From assembly GCF_009749465.1 (NCBI RefSeq), contig NZ_WBIS01000004.1, positions 203,609-267,608 on the forward strand: a stretch of DNA of 64,000 nucleotides. Direction: 5' to 3'. A program made the translations under genes and the position numbers. The DNA comes from Agromyces terreus. Lineage in GTDB: Bacteria; Actinomycetota; Actinomycetes; Actinomycetales; Microbacteriaceae. Below the pieces are notes generated by a model. The model was not told the DNA's origin, did no database searches, and worked only from the letters and a program-made list of their open reading frames with translations. This document shows, piece after piece, positions 1 to 8,080 of the stretch. Position 1 is the first letter of the stretch. The number at the start of each line of letters is the position of its first letter.

Positions 1-363
1 TTCGAGACCTCGCGCGTGGTCTCGGTGCATCTCACGCACTCGCCGGAGACCGACGGGCTCGTGAGCCGCGACCTGCTCGAGCGCCTGCGGAGCGATGCGA
101 TCTTCGTGAACACCGCCCGAGCCGAGGTCGTCGACGGCGAGGCGCTCGACGAACTGCTCGCCGCGGGCCGCATCTTCGGCGCCGGCATCGACGTCTTCAC
201 CGAGGAGCCGCCCGCCACCGACGGCCTGCCCGGCGTGTCGAGCAACGCCGTGCTCACCCCGCACATCGGGTTCCACACCGACGAAGCCGACGACGTGTTC
301 CGGCTCGCGGCCGAGAACATCCTCGCGTTCGCCGCCGGCGAGCCGACCAACGTCATCGACTGA
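1..363 (+). CDS. D-isomer 2-hydroxyacid dehydrogenase, C-terminal part (5' end outside window)
   Basis: The reading frame is open from base 1 and ends at the TGA at 361-363, so this is the last 120 codons of a gene that begins upstream. It shows the C-terminal half of the NAD-binding domain of D-2-hydroxyacid dehydrogenases: a TARAEVVDGEALDELLAAG segment, the catalytic Glu region VFTEEPP, and the catalytic His in TPHIGFHTDEA. Members reduce 2-oxo acids or oxidise D-2-hydroxy acids with NAD(P)H. Because kduI follows 52 bp later, it may act on a sugar-acid intermediate of the same pathway; that role is inferred. Substrate cannot be read from this fragment. Confidence 0.85.
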   Translation, partial: FETSRVVSVHLTHSPETDGLVSRDLLERLRSDAIFVNTARAEVVDGEALDELLAAGRIFGAGIDVFTEEPPATDGLPGVSSNAVLTPHIGFHTDEADDVFRLAAENILAFAAGEPTNVID

Positions 364-415
364 GCCACCTGCCGGCCCGAGTCAACGAGCACTGAACCTG
401 AGGGAGCACCACCGC

Positions 416-1246
416 ATGCAAATCCGACACGCCTCACACCCCGACGACGTCGCCGCACTTCCGAAGGCCGCCCTGCGCGAGCGCTTCGTGGCCGACTCGC
501 TCTTCGTTCCCGGAGAGCAGGTGCTCGTCTACACGCACGAGGACCGCATGGTCATCGGCGGCGTCGTGCCGCTCGCGGGCGCGCCCATCGAGCTCGAGGC
601 GCCCGACGAGCTGCGCAGCGAACGTTTCTGCGACCGCCGCGAACTCGCCGTCGTGCAGATCGGTGCCACCGGCACCGTCACCGTCGACGGCATCGAGTAC
701 ACGCTCGAACACCGCGACGTGCTCTACGTCGGACAGGGAACGCGCAGCGTCACCTTCGCGGCGGGGGAAGACGGTGAGGCCGCGTTCTACCTCGCGTCGG
801 CGCTGTCGTTCGGCGGCCACCCCACGACCCTCGTGCGGCTGCAGGACGCACTCACCACCCAGACCGGCGATCAGGCCACCGCCAACCGTCGCACCGTGCA
901 CAAGCACATCCACGCCGACGGCGTACGCAGCGATCAGCTCGTGCTCGGCATCACCTCGCTTGAGCCCGGCAGCGTGTGGAACAGCATGCCGCCGCACACG
1001 CACGACCGGCGCACCGAGATCTACCTCTACTTCGGACTGCCCGAGGGGCACCGCATCCAGCACGTCATGGGCGAGCCCGACGACACCCGCACGTTGGTGC
1101 TCTCCGACCGCGACGCCGTCATCTCGCCGAGTTGGTCGGTGCACTTCGGGTCGGGCACGACGAACTACGCGTTCGTGTGGGTCATGGCCGGTGAGAACCA
1201 GGCCTTCACCGACATGGATCAGATCGCCGTGACCTCGCTCGTCTGA
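416..1246 (+). CDS. kduI: 5-dehydro-4-deoxy-D-glucuronate isomerase (KduI)
   Basis: KduI isomerises 5-keto-4-deoxyuronate to 2,5-diketo-3-deoxygluconate in the cytoplasm during breakdown of unsaturated uronates from pectin or glycosaminoglycans. The 276-residue length is normal for the family. The Zn ligands of the cupin fold are visible: His194 and His196 in PPHTHDRRTEIYLYF, Glu201 in the same motif, and His243 in SVHFGSG. The ATG at 416 follows a GAGGGAG ribosome site about 10 bases upstream. It is co-directional with an IclR regulator and KduD, the next enzyme of the pathway, which makes the assignment firm. Confidence 0.96.
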   Translation: MQIRHASHPDDVAALPKAALRERFVADSLFVPGEQVLVYTHEDRMVIGGVVPLAGAPIELEAPDELRSERFCDRRELAVVQIGATGTVTVDGIEYTLEHRDVLYVGQGTRSVTFAAGEDGEAAFYLASALSFGGHPTTLVRLQDALTTQTGDQATANRRTVHKHIHADGVRSDQLVLGITSLEPGSVWNSMPPHTHDRRTEIYLYFGLPEGHRIQHVMGEPDDTRTLVLSDRDAVISPSWSVHFGSGTTNYAFVWVMAGENQAFTDMDQIAVTSLV

Positions 1247-1319
1247 CGAGCCGCCCACTAACGTAGGGGCAGCCCTGCGACATCCGCCAGTCCTCTGACC
1301 TCACCGAAAGGATGCCCCG

Positions 1320-2126
1320 ATGGTCGACACGTCGGAGAGCCGCACCGACAGCGGAAACACGACTGGCACGCAGAGCGTGGACCGGGCGCTGCAGGTGCTG
1401 CTGCAGATCGCCGACAGCCCGCCACCCGGGCTGTCGCTCGCAGCGTGCAGCGGAATCCTCGGCTACTCAAAGCCGACCACGCTGCGTATCCTGCGCACGC
1501 TCGAGGCGCGCAGGTTCCTGCGGTACGACGAGGAACTGGGCGTGTACACGCTCGGTACCGCGACCGTGCAGCTCGGAGCGGAGTACCTCAACAGACTCGA
1601 CCTGCGCCGGGCGGCACTTCCGGCCATGCGGGCGCTCGTCGAGCAGACGCAGGAGACCGCGCACCTCGGCGTGCTCAGCGGTACGGATGTCGTCTACATC
1701 GAGCTCGTCGACAGCCCGCACCCCGTTCGCGTGTTCAGCCGGGTCGGAACGGCCGTACCGGCGTATGCCACCGCCATCGGCAAGGCCATCCTCGCCTGGA
1801 CCCCCGTGGAGGCCCGCGACGCGCACGTGACGCGACCGCTCGCGGCCCGTACCCCGTTCACCCTCCGCACCGATGCCGAGCTCGCCGACGATCTCGTCGT
1901 GACGCGCGATCGCGGCTTTGCCGTCGACGATCAAGAGAACCGTGAGGGCATCCGCGGGTTCGCGGCCCCCGTGTTCGACTTCCAGGGCAACGTGATCGCC
2001 GCGGTCAGCATCGCCGGACCGGCCACGCGCGTCGTTCCTGAGTCGGCAGAACACCTCGGCGCGCGCATCGTCGCGACCGCGGCCGAGATCTCCGCGTCGA
2101 TGGGGGCGCCTCGGAGCTCGTCGTGA
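1320..2126 (+). CDS. IclR-family transcriptional regulator (KdgR-like)
   Basis: A 268-residue regulator with an N-terminal winged helix-turn-helix (residues about 20-85, including GYSKPTTLRILRTLEARRFLRY) and a C-terminal IclR effector domain (TAHLGVLSGTDVVYIELVDS, then GTAVPAYATAIGKAILAW). IclR proteins in this setting, such as KdgR, sense keto-deoxy sugar acids and control uronate genes. The start at 1320 is supported by GAAAGGA about 8 bases upstream. Its stop overlaps the GTG start of kduD (GTGA at 2123-2126), so the two are translationally coupled. The effector and operator are not visible; control of kduI/kduD is inferred from position. Confidence 0.9.
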   Translation: MVDTSESRTDSGNTTGTQSVDRALQVLLQIADSPPPGLSLAACSGILGYSKPTTLRILRTLEARRFLRYDEELGVYTLGTATVQLGAEYLNRLDLRRAALPAMRALVEQTQETAHLGVLSGTDVVYIELVDSPHPVRVFSRVGTAVPAYATAIGKAILAWTPVEARDAHVTRPLAARTPFTLRTDAELADDLVVTRDRGFAVDDQENREGIRGFAAPVFDFQGNVIAAVSIAGPATRVVPESAEHLGARIVATAAEISASMGAPRSSS

Positions 2127-2911
2127 GGGGGGCCGCCGAGGTCGACGACGCCGTCGTCGAGGCGCTGCCGGAAAGGCGGCTCGCGGTCGTGACCGGCGCG
2201 AGCCGAGGCATCGGTCGGGCGATTGCGGTGCGGTTCGCGCGTGACGGTGCCGACATCGTCGGCGTGGGTTCGTCGATCGAAGGCCTGTCGGATGTCGCAG
2301 CCGAGGTCGCATCGCTCGGCCGCCGGTTCGCGCCGTTCGCCGCCGACCTCGCCGACCCCGACGCCGCACTCGACCTGGCTGCCCGCATCACGGATGACCA
2401 GGGCGTGCCCGACGTGCTCGTGCAGGCCGCCGGCATCAACCGGCGTGCCCCCGCCGCAGAGCACGCGACCGCCGACTGGGACGACGTGCTCGGGGTGAAC
2501 CTGCGGTCGCCGTTCATCCTCGCGCGCGAGCTCGGTCGCGGCATGGTCGCGCGCGGATCGGGCGCGGTGGTCTTCGTCGCGTCTTTGTTGAGTTTTCAGG
2601 GCGGCCTCACCGTTCCCGGATACGCGGCCAGCAAGGGCGGCATCGCCCAGCTCACGAAGGCGCTCGCGAACGAGTGGGCGCAGCACGGCGTGAACGTGAA
2701 CGCCGTCGCACCCGGCTATGTCGTCACCGACATGAACGAGGCGCTGCAGGCCGACGAGGTGCGTTTCCGGCAGATCTCCGAACGTATTCCCGCGGGTCGA
2801 TGGGCCACACCCGACGACATCGCCGGTGCTGTCGCATTCCTCTCCTCGCCCGACGCGGCATACGTGCATGGCGTCGTGCTCCCGGTCGATGGGGGATGGC
2901 TCGGTCGCTGA
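2123..2911 (+). CDS. kduD: 2-dehydro-3-deoxy-D-gluconate 5-dehydrogenase (KduD-type SDR)
   Basis: A classical short-chain dehydrogenase of 262 residues that reduces 2,5-diketo-3-deoxygluconate to 2-keto-3-deoxygluconate using NAD(P)H. The cofactor motif TGASRGIG, the catalytic YAASK and the KduD-typical blocks MLSFQGG-like (LLSFQGGLTVPGYAASKGG), ALANEWAQHGVNVNAVAPGY and RIPAGRW are all present, ending in VDGGWLGR. The GTG start overlaps the iclR stop. One oddity: the usual NNAG motif reads VLVQAAGINRR, so both asparagines are replaced. Position after kduI and the regulator supports KduD over a generic SDR. Confidence 0.92.
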   Translation: MRGAAEVDDAVVEALPERRLAVVTGASRGIGRAIAVRFARDGADIVGVGSSIEGLSDVAAEVASLGRRFAPFAADLADPDAALDLAARITDDQGVPDVLVQAAGINRRAPAAEHATADWDDVLGVNLRSPFILARELGRGMVARGSGAVVFVASLLSFQGGLTVPGYAASKGGIAQLTKALANEWAQHGVNVNAVAPGYVVTDMNEALQADEVRFRQISERIPAGRWATPDDIAGAVAFLSSPDAAYVHGVVLPVDGGWLGR

Positions 2912-2958
2912 CCGTCGGGTCGGATGCGGCGGGTGAGGGGGCTCGGTTCATGGAAGTG

Positions 2959-3045
2959 TGTAGCGATGTAGCGATGTAGCGATGTAGCGATGTAGCGATG
3001 TAGCGCCCGTTTCGGGAGCGACACCCGGGAGGCGGGGCATCCGAC
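2959..3045. repeat. TGTAGCGA 8-bp tandem array with conserved flank (copy 1)
   Basis: Five perfect copies of TGTAGCGA plus a seventh-base-truncated sixth copy occupy 2959-3005. They are followed by a GC-rich flank (CGTTTCGGGAGCGAC...CCCGGGAGGCGGG) to about 3045. The same array with the same copy number and a similar flank recurs at 12194-12275. Here it lies between the convergent ends of kduD and the small membrane protein gene. It produces spurious minus-strand ORFs rich in LHRYIATS. Function unknown. Confidence 0.85.
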
Positions 3046-3103
3046 ACGTCATGCGCCGGAGGGCCCGCCTCCCGATCCGATCACTCGCCGAACGGCGACC
3101 CGC

Positions 3104-3691
3104 TCAGCCTGCGAGCGACACCCCGAGCGAGGCGAGCACGCCGAACACCACGCCCCACAGCGAGATCGAGATGACCTGCCACAGGATCACCGTGTTGCGG
3201 TTCGCGCCGAATGAGACCATCGCGGCCGACGTGATCTGGCTCGGCAGCATCGTCTGACCGATGAGGCTGACGCCCGCGACGCCGTACTTGTCGAACGCGC
3301 GGCGCAGCTTCTCTCGGCGCGGCGACTCAGCGGGCTCGGGCGCCGCGCCCGCGGCATCCGCAGTGCTCGGGCTCGAGGCATCCGCAGGTCTGGTGCTCGC
3401 GCCATCCGCACCTCCGACACCGGCCCCGACCAGGGCACGCGAGCGGCGGCGGCTCGCCACGGCCTTCGCCTTCGTGCGGGCGCCGTGCGCGGTGAACACG
3501 AAGACGAGCATCGAGAGGATGTTGCCGACGACGGCCGCGCCGATCGCGACCGCCGGCGGCAGGCCGATGACCACGCCGATGAGGGAGCCGAAGTAGGACT
3601 CGACGAACGGGATGGCGGCGACGATCATCACGCCGAACCATTGCAGGAACTCGGGGAACGAGGAGGCGAAGTCCTGGAGGGCGTCGATCAT
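3104..3691 (-). CDS. Small multidrug export / YqaA-like membrane protein
   Basis: A 195-residue integral membrane protein resembling the small multidrug export (PF06695) family: MIDALQDFASSFPEFLQWFG, then hydrophobic helices around residues 15-35, 38-65 and near the C terminus (VILWQVISISLWGVVFGVLASLG). A GVAGVSLIGQTMLPSQITS segment matches the family's conserved re-entrant motif. The start at 3691 is chosen because AAAGGA precedes it by about 7 bases; an in-frame ATG at 3706 lacks this. The middle (about residues 67-125) is a charged, Ala/Ser/Pro-rich cytoplasmic loop built from repeated GCATCCGCA-like DNA, longer than expected for the family. Transport substrate unknown. Confidence 0.75.
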   Translation of the reverse strand: MIDALQDFASSFPEFLQWFGVMIVAAIPFVESYFGSLIGVVIGLPPAVAIGAAVVGNILSMLVFVFTAHGARTKAKAVASRRRSRALVGAGVGGADGASTRPADASSPSTADAAGAAPEPAESPRREKLRRAFDKYGVAGVSLIGQTMLPSQITSAAMVSFGANRNTVILWQVISISLWGVVFGVLASLGVSLAG

Positions 3692-3848
3692 GGCGGGTCC
3701 TTTCATCGGGAGCGGTGCCGCGGGCCGGAGCGGTGCTGCCGGCCGGAAGAGTGCGGTGCTGAGGTCGTGTTCCCAGCCTGCTGGCCCGACGCGACGCGCG
3801 GCAGTGCCGCGATGTCAGGCGTTCACAGGCGTTTGCGCACCCCCGATC

Positions 3849-3862
3849 GTGACAAATGTCAC
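3849..3862. promoter_or_regulatory. Perfect palindrome GTGACA-AA-TGTCAC upstream of the sensor kinase
   Basis: GTGACAAATGTCAC is a perfect 6+6 inverted repeat with a 2-bp centre, 19 bp before the ATG at 3881. A TAGGCT that could serve as a -10 lies at 3869-3874, so transcription may be leaderless or nearly so. The site is well placed for autoregulation by the response regulator of this operon; that is inference. Confidence 0.5.
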
Positions 3863-3880
3863 TGCCCTAGGCTCGACCAC

Positions 3881-5119
3881 ATGCCCGCCGAACAACCCGC
3901 CCGCAGCGTGCACGCGACGTGGCTCTACACGCTCGGCTCGATCGTGTTCTTCATCGGATTCCTCGACGTCGTCGTCGCCCTCACCATGCTCGAGACCTAC
4001 CTCGCCACGCGCGATCCGCTGACCCTCTGGCTCATCGTGCTCGTCGTCATCGCGTCGGCCGTGCAGCTGCGGTACTGCTGGTTCCTCGGCGCGGGTCGCG
4101 GCGGCGGGCTGCCGCACCCCGGGTGGACGACCGCACTGCTCGTGCCCGCGGCATCCGTCTGGCTGCTCGGCCTGTTCGCCCCCGGCAACGAACTCGCCGC
4201 CGCCGTGCCGCTCTGGGCCGCCGCCTGCGTCGTCGCATGCCTGCTGCCAAAACCACGCCGACGTCTGCTGCTGCTCGGCAGTGCGGTGCTCGCCATCGTG
4301 CACCCCACCCTCACCGCGTGGGCGACGGGCGAACCGTTCTCGCTCGCCTCGTCGTCGAATCCGTGGATGCTCGGGATCTTCTCGGCCATGCTCCCGCTCA
4401 TGCTGCTGTCGAGCCTCTGGTGGTGGGACGTCGTCGTGCAACTCGACCGCAATCGCCGCACCGCCGCCGAACTCGCCGTCACCCAGGAGCGGCTGCGGTT
4501 CGCGTCCGACCTGCACGACATCCAGGGCCACCATCTGCAGGTCATCTCGCTGAAGGCCGAGCTCGCCGAACGCCTCCTCGAGGTCGACCCGGCGGCCGCG
4601 CGCGAGCACATCCACGAGACCCGGCTCATCGCCAAGCAGGCCCTCGAAGAGACCCGCTCGCTCGTCGCCGGATACCGCCACGTCGCCTTCGACGACGAAC
4701 TCGAGAACGCCCGCGAGGTGCTCACCGCCTCGGGAGCCGCCTGCGAGCTGCGCGTCGGAACCCTGCCGACGGATGCCGCCGCGCAGAGCGCGCTCGCGTC
4801 GGTCGTGCGCGAGGCGACCACGAACATCCTCCGCCACAGCGAGGCCACGGCCGTGAGCATCACGCTGAGCAGCGCCGACGGGGTCGCCTCGCTCAGCGTC
4901 GTGAACGACGGAGTGGCGGATGCCGCAGCGCCGGTGCAGAGCGATCGCCCGGGTGCTGGCGGTGCCGCTGTCGCGGTCACGCGGAGCGGGTCTGGCCTGG
5001 CGGGGCTGCGTGAGCGGCTCGCCGCGGTCGGCGGACTGCTCGAGACGTCGACGGATGCCGCAGCCGGCCGCTTCGAGCTTCGGGCGACGGTGCCCGTGGG
5101 CGAGCGGGTGGCGGCGTGA
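3881..5119 (+). CDS. Sensor histidine kinase, DesK/NarL-type (HisKA_3)
   Basis: A 412-residue membrane sensor. About six hydrophobic segments fill residues 10-185 with no large extracellular domain, as in DesK-like thermosensors and cell-envelope sensors. The phosphoacceptor lies in the HisKA_3 box SDLHDIQGHHLQVISLKAEL (His212). A HATPase_c domain follows, with ATTNILRHSEA (N box) and GSGLAGLRERLAAVGG (G box). The ATG at 3881 is the first sensible start; the frame is open far upstream only through non-coding sequence. The stop overlaps the regulator's GTG (GTGA). No ABC transporter, the usual partner of this class, is adjacent, so the stimulus and target are unknown. Confidence 0.9.
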   Translation: MPAEQPARSVHATWLYTLGSIVFFIGFLDVVVALTMLETYLATRDPLTLWLIVLVVIASAVQLRYCWFLGAGRGGGLPHPGWTTALLVPAASVWLLGLFAPGNELAAAVPLWAAACVVACLLPKPRRRLLLLGSAVLAIVHPTLTAWATGEPFSLASSSNPWMLGIFSAMLPLMLLSSLWWWDVVVQLDRNRRTAAELAVTQERLRFASDLHDIQGHHLQVISLKAELAERLLEVDPAAAREHIHETRLIAKQALEETRSLVAGYRHVAFDDELENAREVLTASGAACELRVGTLPTDAAAQSALASVVREATTNILRHSEATAVSITLSSADGVASLSVVNDGVADAAAPVQSDRPGAGGAAVAVTRSGSGLAGLRERLAAVGGLLETSTDAAAGRFELRATVPVGERVAA

Positions 5120-5769
5120 GCTCGGGCGGTGCGGCGGGCGGTGCCGTCGGGGAGGGGGCGGCCCGCGGCATCCGGCTGCTGATCGCCGATGACGAGCACC
5201 TCATTCGCGGGGCGCTCGTCGCGCTGCTGAATCTCGAGCCCGACATCGAGGTCGTGGCCAGTGCCGACAACGGCGTGGCCGCGGTGGAGCAGGCGGTCGC
5301 GACGTCGCCCGACGTGTGCCTGCTCGACCTCGAGATGCCCGAGGCCGACGGCATCGAGGCGGCGGCGCGCATTCTCGCGGCGGTGCCGACGCGCGTCGTG
5401 ATCGTGACGCGCCACGCCCGGCCGGGCGTGCTGCGGCGGGCGTTGGCGTCGAAGGTGTCGGGGTTCGTGCCGAAGTCGACGCCGGCCGAGGAGTTGGCGC
5501 AGGTGATCCGTGATGTCGCGGCCGGGCGTCGGTACATCGACCCCGAGATCGCCGCCACGGCGTTGACGGCCGAGCGCTGCCCGTTGACCGACCGCGAGCT
5601 CGACGCCCTACGGCACAGTCGTTCGACGATGAGCGTTCAGCAGATCGCCGAACGACTGCACCTCGCACCGGGCACCGTGCGCAACTACCTGTCGTCGGCC
5701 ATGACGAAACTGGATGCGTCGTCGCGCCACGAGGCCGCCGAGCGCGCCTGGCAGCAGGGCTGGATCTGA
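5116..5769 (+). CDS. Response regulator, NarL/DesR family
   Basis: A 217-residue two-domain regulator. The receiver has the acidic pair in LLIADDEHLIRG, phosphoacceptor Asp71 in VCLLDLEMPEADG, and the conserved Thr and Lys regions (VIVTRHARPG, GFVPKSTPAEEL). A LuxR-type helix-turn-helix follows: LTDRELDALRHSRSTMSVQQ, then LAPGTVRNYLSSAMTKL. Phosphorylation by the upstream kinase, with which it overlaps by four bases, would promote dimerisation on DNA. The palindrome at 3849-3862 is a candidate binding site. It is followed by a perfect palindrome that may terminate the operon. Confidence 0.93.
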   Translation: MSSGGAAGGAVGEGAARGIRLLIADDEHLIRGALVALLNLEPDIEVVASADNGVAAVEQAVATSPDVCLLDLEMPEADGIEAAARILAAVPTRVVIVTRHARPGVLRRALASKVSGFVPKSTPAEELAQVIRDVAAGRRYIDPEIAATALTAERCPLTDRELDALRHSRSTMSVQQIAERLHLAPGTVRNYLSSAMTKLDASSRHEAAERAWQQGWI

Positions 5770-5794
5770 GGCGAGCCCTCGCCGGGTCTCGGTG

Positions 5795-5822
5795 GATCGA
5801 CCGGTCGGCCGACCGGTCGATC
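5795..5822. terminator. 28-bp perfect palindrome between convergent genes
   Basis: GATCGACCGGTCGG is followed directly by its exact reverse complement, giving a 14-bp cruciform or hairpin between the response regulator (ending 5769) and the convergent PKD-protein gene (ending 5864). There is no T-run, so a bidirectional terminator role is plausible but not certain; it may instead be a dispersed palindromic repeat. Confidence 0.45.
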
Positions 5823-5863
5823 GAGCGACGACGGATCGGGCTGCGTCGGATCCGCTTCGCGGC

Positions 5864-6727
5864 TCAGCAGCCGGGGTCGTCGGGTGCGGTGTTGCAGTCG
5901 GTGCGGGTGAGGACGGTGTCCATTTGGCCGACGCGGATGTTGCGGGGTTCGCTGGTGGTGGTGAGGGTGCCGTCGATGTGTTGCCAGTCGGATCCGGCGA
6001 AGCGGTATGCAGCGGTGAGGGCGACTTCGAGGGTGACGGTGTAGTCGCCGGGTTCGGTGTAGGTGTGGCTGGTGTCGGTGGGGGTGAACTCTTTCTGGTC
6101 GAGGGCGGCCCAGGTTGCGCCGGGGTGGCCGGTTTGGACGGTGGCGCCGTCGCTGTGTTGCCAGCGGTAGCCGGCCGGGGTGAATCGGACGTCGGCGGGT
6201 TGGCCGAGCAGGGTGCCGGAGACGATCTGCACGGATGCTTCGGCGACGAAGTTCACCGGGAGTCCGGTGATCGCCCAGCCGCCGGGCTGCATGCCGTTGC
6301 CGGGTTCGGCGGGTGTGAACGACGCGATGTCGCGCAGGGTCACGACGACCGGTGCCGCGGGCTGGGCGGGATCGCTCGACGGAGTTGTCGGGCCGGGAAT
6401 GTCCACGCATTCGATGTGGCCGTCTTGACAAACCACTGGCCAGGCGATCGGCTCGGGCTTCGGTGCGCCGGAGTCATCCTGTTCCCCATCCGACACGGAA
6501 GAGCGCCCGTCCTCCGACCCCTTCCCGTGAGTGCCGGGAACCGTCCGATTCTCGGTTCCCCAAATATCGACGCCATCCTTGCCGGATTTTGCGCCTGTGT
6601 CAGTTGTGCAGACGCCCGCGACGATCTTCGAGATCGGGCAAGCAAAAGCGGGGGAGGGAGCGGCAACGAGCAACGCAACGAACGTCGTCGCGATGCCGAG
6701 CCTCAGCAGAAGTCGTCGCCGGGCCAT
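5864..6727 (-). CDS. Exported PKD-domain-like hypothetical protein
   Basis: A 287-residue protein with a Sec signal peptide (MARRRLLLRLGIATTFVALL... ending near APSPAFA, about residue 29). A charged Ser/Gly/Asp-rich linker follows, then a C-terminal region with the PKD-like signature HTYTEPGDYTVTLEV near residue 230. Cysteines at the extreme N and C ends of the mature chain (ACPISK, DCNTAPDDPGC) could be disulphide-linked outside the cell. Its start lies inside the upstream lipoprotein gene (25-bp overlap), so the two are probably co-transcribed. The start-proximal part is visibly less G/C-biased than neighbours. No function can be assigned. Confidence 0.75.
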   Translation of the reverse strand: MARRRLLLRLGIATTFVALLVAAPSPAFACPISKIVAGVCTTDTGAKSGKDGVDIWGTENRTVPGTHGKGSEDGRSSVSDGEQDDSGAPKPEPIAWPVVCQDGHIECVDIPGPTTPSSDPAQPAAPVVVTLRDIASFTPAEPGNGMQPGGWAITGLPVNFVAEASVQIVSGTLLGQPADVRFTPAGYRWQHSDGATVQTGHPGATWAALDQKEFTPTDTSHTYTEPGDYTVTLEVALTAAYRFAGSDWQHIDGTLTTTSEPRNIRVGQMDTVLTRTDCNTAPDDPGC

Positions 6728-7254
6728 ACGTCGCTGCTCGAGAGGAGAAGCTCGCCATTATCGATCTGGAAGGTGAGCTCGAGAGGAACAGATTGCGGCC
6801 TGCCGGTGGGGGTAACATCCTTCCCATCGCCGTCGATAACTCGACTCGTGCCGACACCGACGCAGCCGTAGATGTGCACCGTGGAATCCGTTCGTTCCAT
6901 CAAGGTCGCTTTGCCGAGAGTTCCGCGCCCGACGATGCGGTAATCGTTGTCGCCGAGACTCGCGTAGTTCGGGATCTCCTCGTCTGCATACTCATCGGTG
7001 ACTGCCGCGCGGATTCGGTCAGGCTCTGCACCACCGTCCTCCCCGACCTGCTGCGCAACATCGAGATATGCGTCGTAGGCCGCGACCGCGGCAGCCAGTG
7101 CTTCTTCGTCGGTGGCGAAGATCGGCGCGGACTCGCTCGGCGGCGGGCTGGCGGACGGGGAGGGGTTTGCGTCAGCGAGGCATCCGCTCAGGGTGATCGT
7201 GAGCGCCGCGAGGGCAGCTGCGAGCACGAGCTGACGCGAGCGGAGGTTGGGCAT
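6703..7254 (-). CDS. Lipoprotein, hypothetical (paralogue of the 7404 gene)
   Basis: A 183-residue protein starting MPNLRSRQLVLAAALAALTI and carrying a lipobox LSGC at about residue 27-30, so the mature protein should be a membrane-anchored lipoprotein beginning at Cys. A Ser/Pro-rich linker precedes an alpha-helical EEALAAAVAAYDAYLDVAQQ segment, then a beta-rich C terminus ending SDVWPGDDFC. The divergent gene at 7404-8018 shares this layout (lipobox, linker, DEDALEASIATYEALLEQ, C-terminal Cys), so they are paralogues. In-frame codons continue upstream to 7512, but the start at 7254 places the signal peptide correctly. Base composition is less extreme than in neighbouring genes. Confidence 0.75.
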   Translation of the reverse strand: MPNLRSRQLVLAAALAALTITLSGCLADANPSPSASPPPSESAPIFATDEEALAAAVAAYDAYLDVAQQVGEDGGAEPDRIRAAVTDEYADEEIPNYASLGDNDYRIVGRGTLGKATLMERTDSTVHIYGCVGVGTSRVIDGDGKDVTPTGRPQSVPLELTFQIDNGELLLSSSDVWPGDDFC

Positions 7255-7403
7255 GCCCACCACCATAGGCGCGGCTGCGGGAACGACGTCTCGGCTATCC
7301 ACAGGCGGCGGCACTCGTCCTCCACAGCCTCGTTGCGCGGCGAGTATCCCGGGCCGGCAGGGAACAGCGCCCGATGCGGGAACGCGGTGCGTAGCTTCGC
7401 GGC

Positions 7404-8018
7404 ATGCGTTCTGAATCCTCTGTCCCCGCCCGACGTCGGAGTGCGAGCGTGGCCGCTGCCGCGCTCGTCGTGCTCGCGCTGAGCGGCTGCGTGCCGATGC
7501 CGTCCCAATCACCGCCGCCGCCGAGCAGCGCGGCCGAACCGGATCCGGATGAGGAGCTGACCATCACGAGCGGCGGCGAGCCGGCATACACCGAGATCAT
7601 TGACGGCTACTTCGCCGACGACGAGGATGCCCTGGAGGCCTCGATCGCCACGTACGAGGCGCTGCTCGAGCAGACGCACGCGATCGCCGTCGGCGGAGAC
7701 CCGCGAGGTGAAGATTTGAGCTCGGTCGCGACGCCGATGATGGAGGAGAGCATTCGCAGCCTGCTCGCCCTGTACGGCGGGGCCGAATCGGCGGATTCAC
7801 GGTCGACGGTCACCGAGGCGCTGCTCGTGCGGCGCATCGAGGATGCCGGCGGCGCGCTCGTCTTCATCGCGGTCTGCCAGTCGACGACCGCGAGCGCCGG
7901 CGGTGTGGAGTGGGCGACGGAGCAGGAGAACACGGTGTCGCTGGTCTCGACCGCTGACGATCCGCGACACCTGCGAGTCGAGGCGACGCTCCCGTGGAGA
8001 GGCGAGCCGATCTGCTGA
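7404..8018 (+). CDS. Lipoprotein, hypothetical
   Basis: A 204-residue predicted lipoprotein: basic N terminus, hydrophobic stretch SVAAAALVVLALSGC with the lipobox LSGC (Cys about residue 28), then a Pro/Ser-rich linker and a soluble domain with ADDEDALEASIATYEALLEQ. It ends in Cys, like its divergent paralogue at 6703-7254. The two genes are separated by about 150 bp that should hold both promoters. Function is unknown; an envelope location is the only firm inference. Confidence 0.78.
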   Translation: MRSESSVPARRRSASVAAAALVVLALSGCVPMPSQSPPPPSSAAEPDPDEELTITSGGEPAYTEIIDGYFADDEDALEASIATYEALLEQTHAIAVGGDPRGEDLSSVATPMMEESIRSLLALYGGAESADSRSTVTEALLVRRIEDAGGALVFIAVCQSTTASAGGVEWATEQENTVSLVSTADDPRHLRVEATLPWRGEPIC

Positions 8019-8080
8019 TGGGTCCGATTCCCGCCACGGCGGAGGCGCGGCGAACCCCTCGCAGCGCGCATCATGGAAGC

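Noticed and set aside
2724..3047. Minus-strand ORFs rich in LHRYIATS at the TGTAGCGA arrays (also 12159-12494)
   Set aside because: They are direct translations of the 8-bp repeat read through three frames, with no ribosome site and no conserved start.
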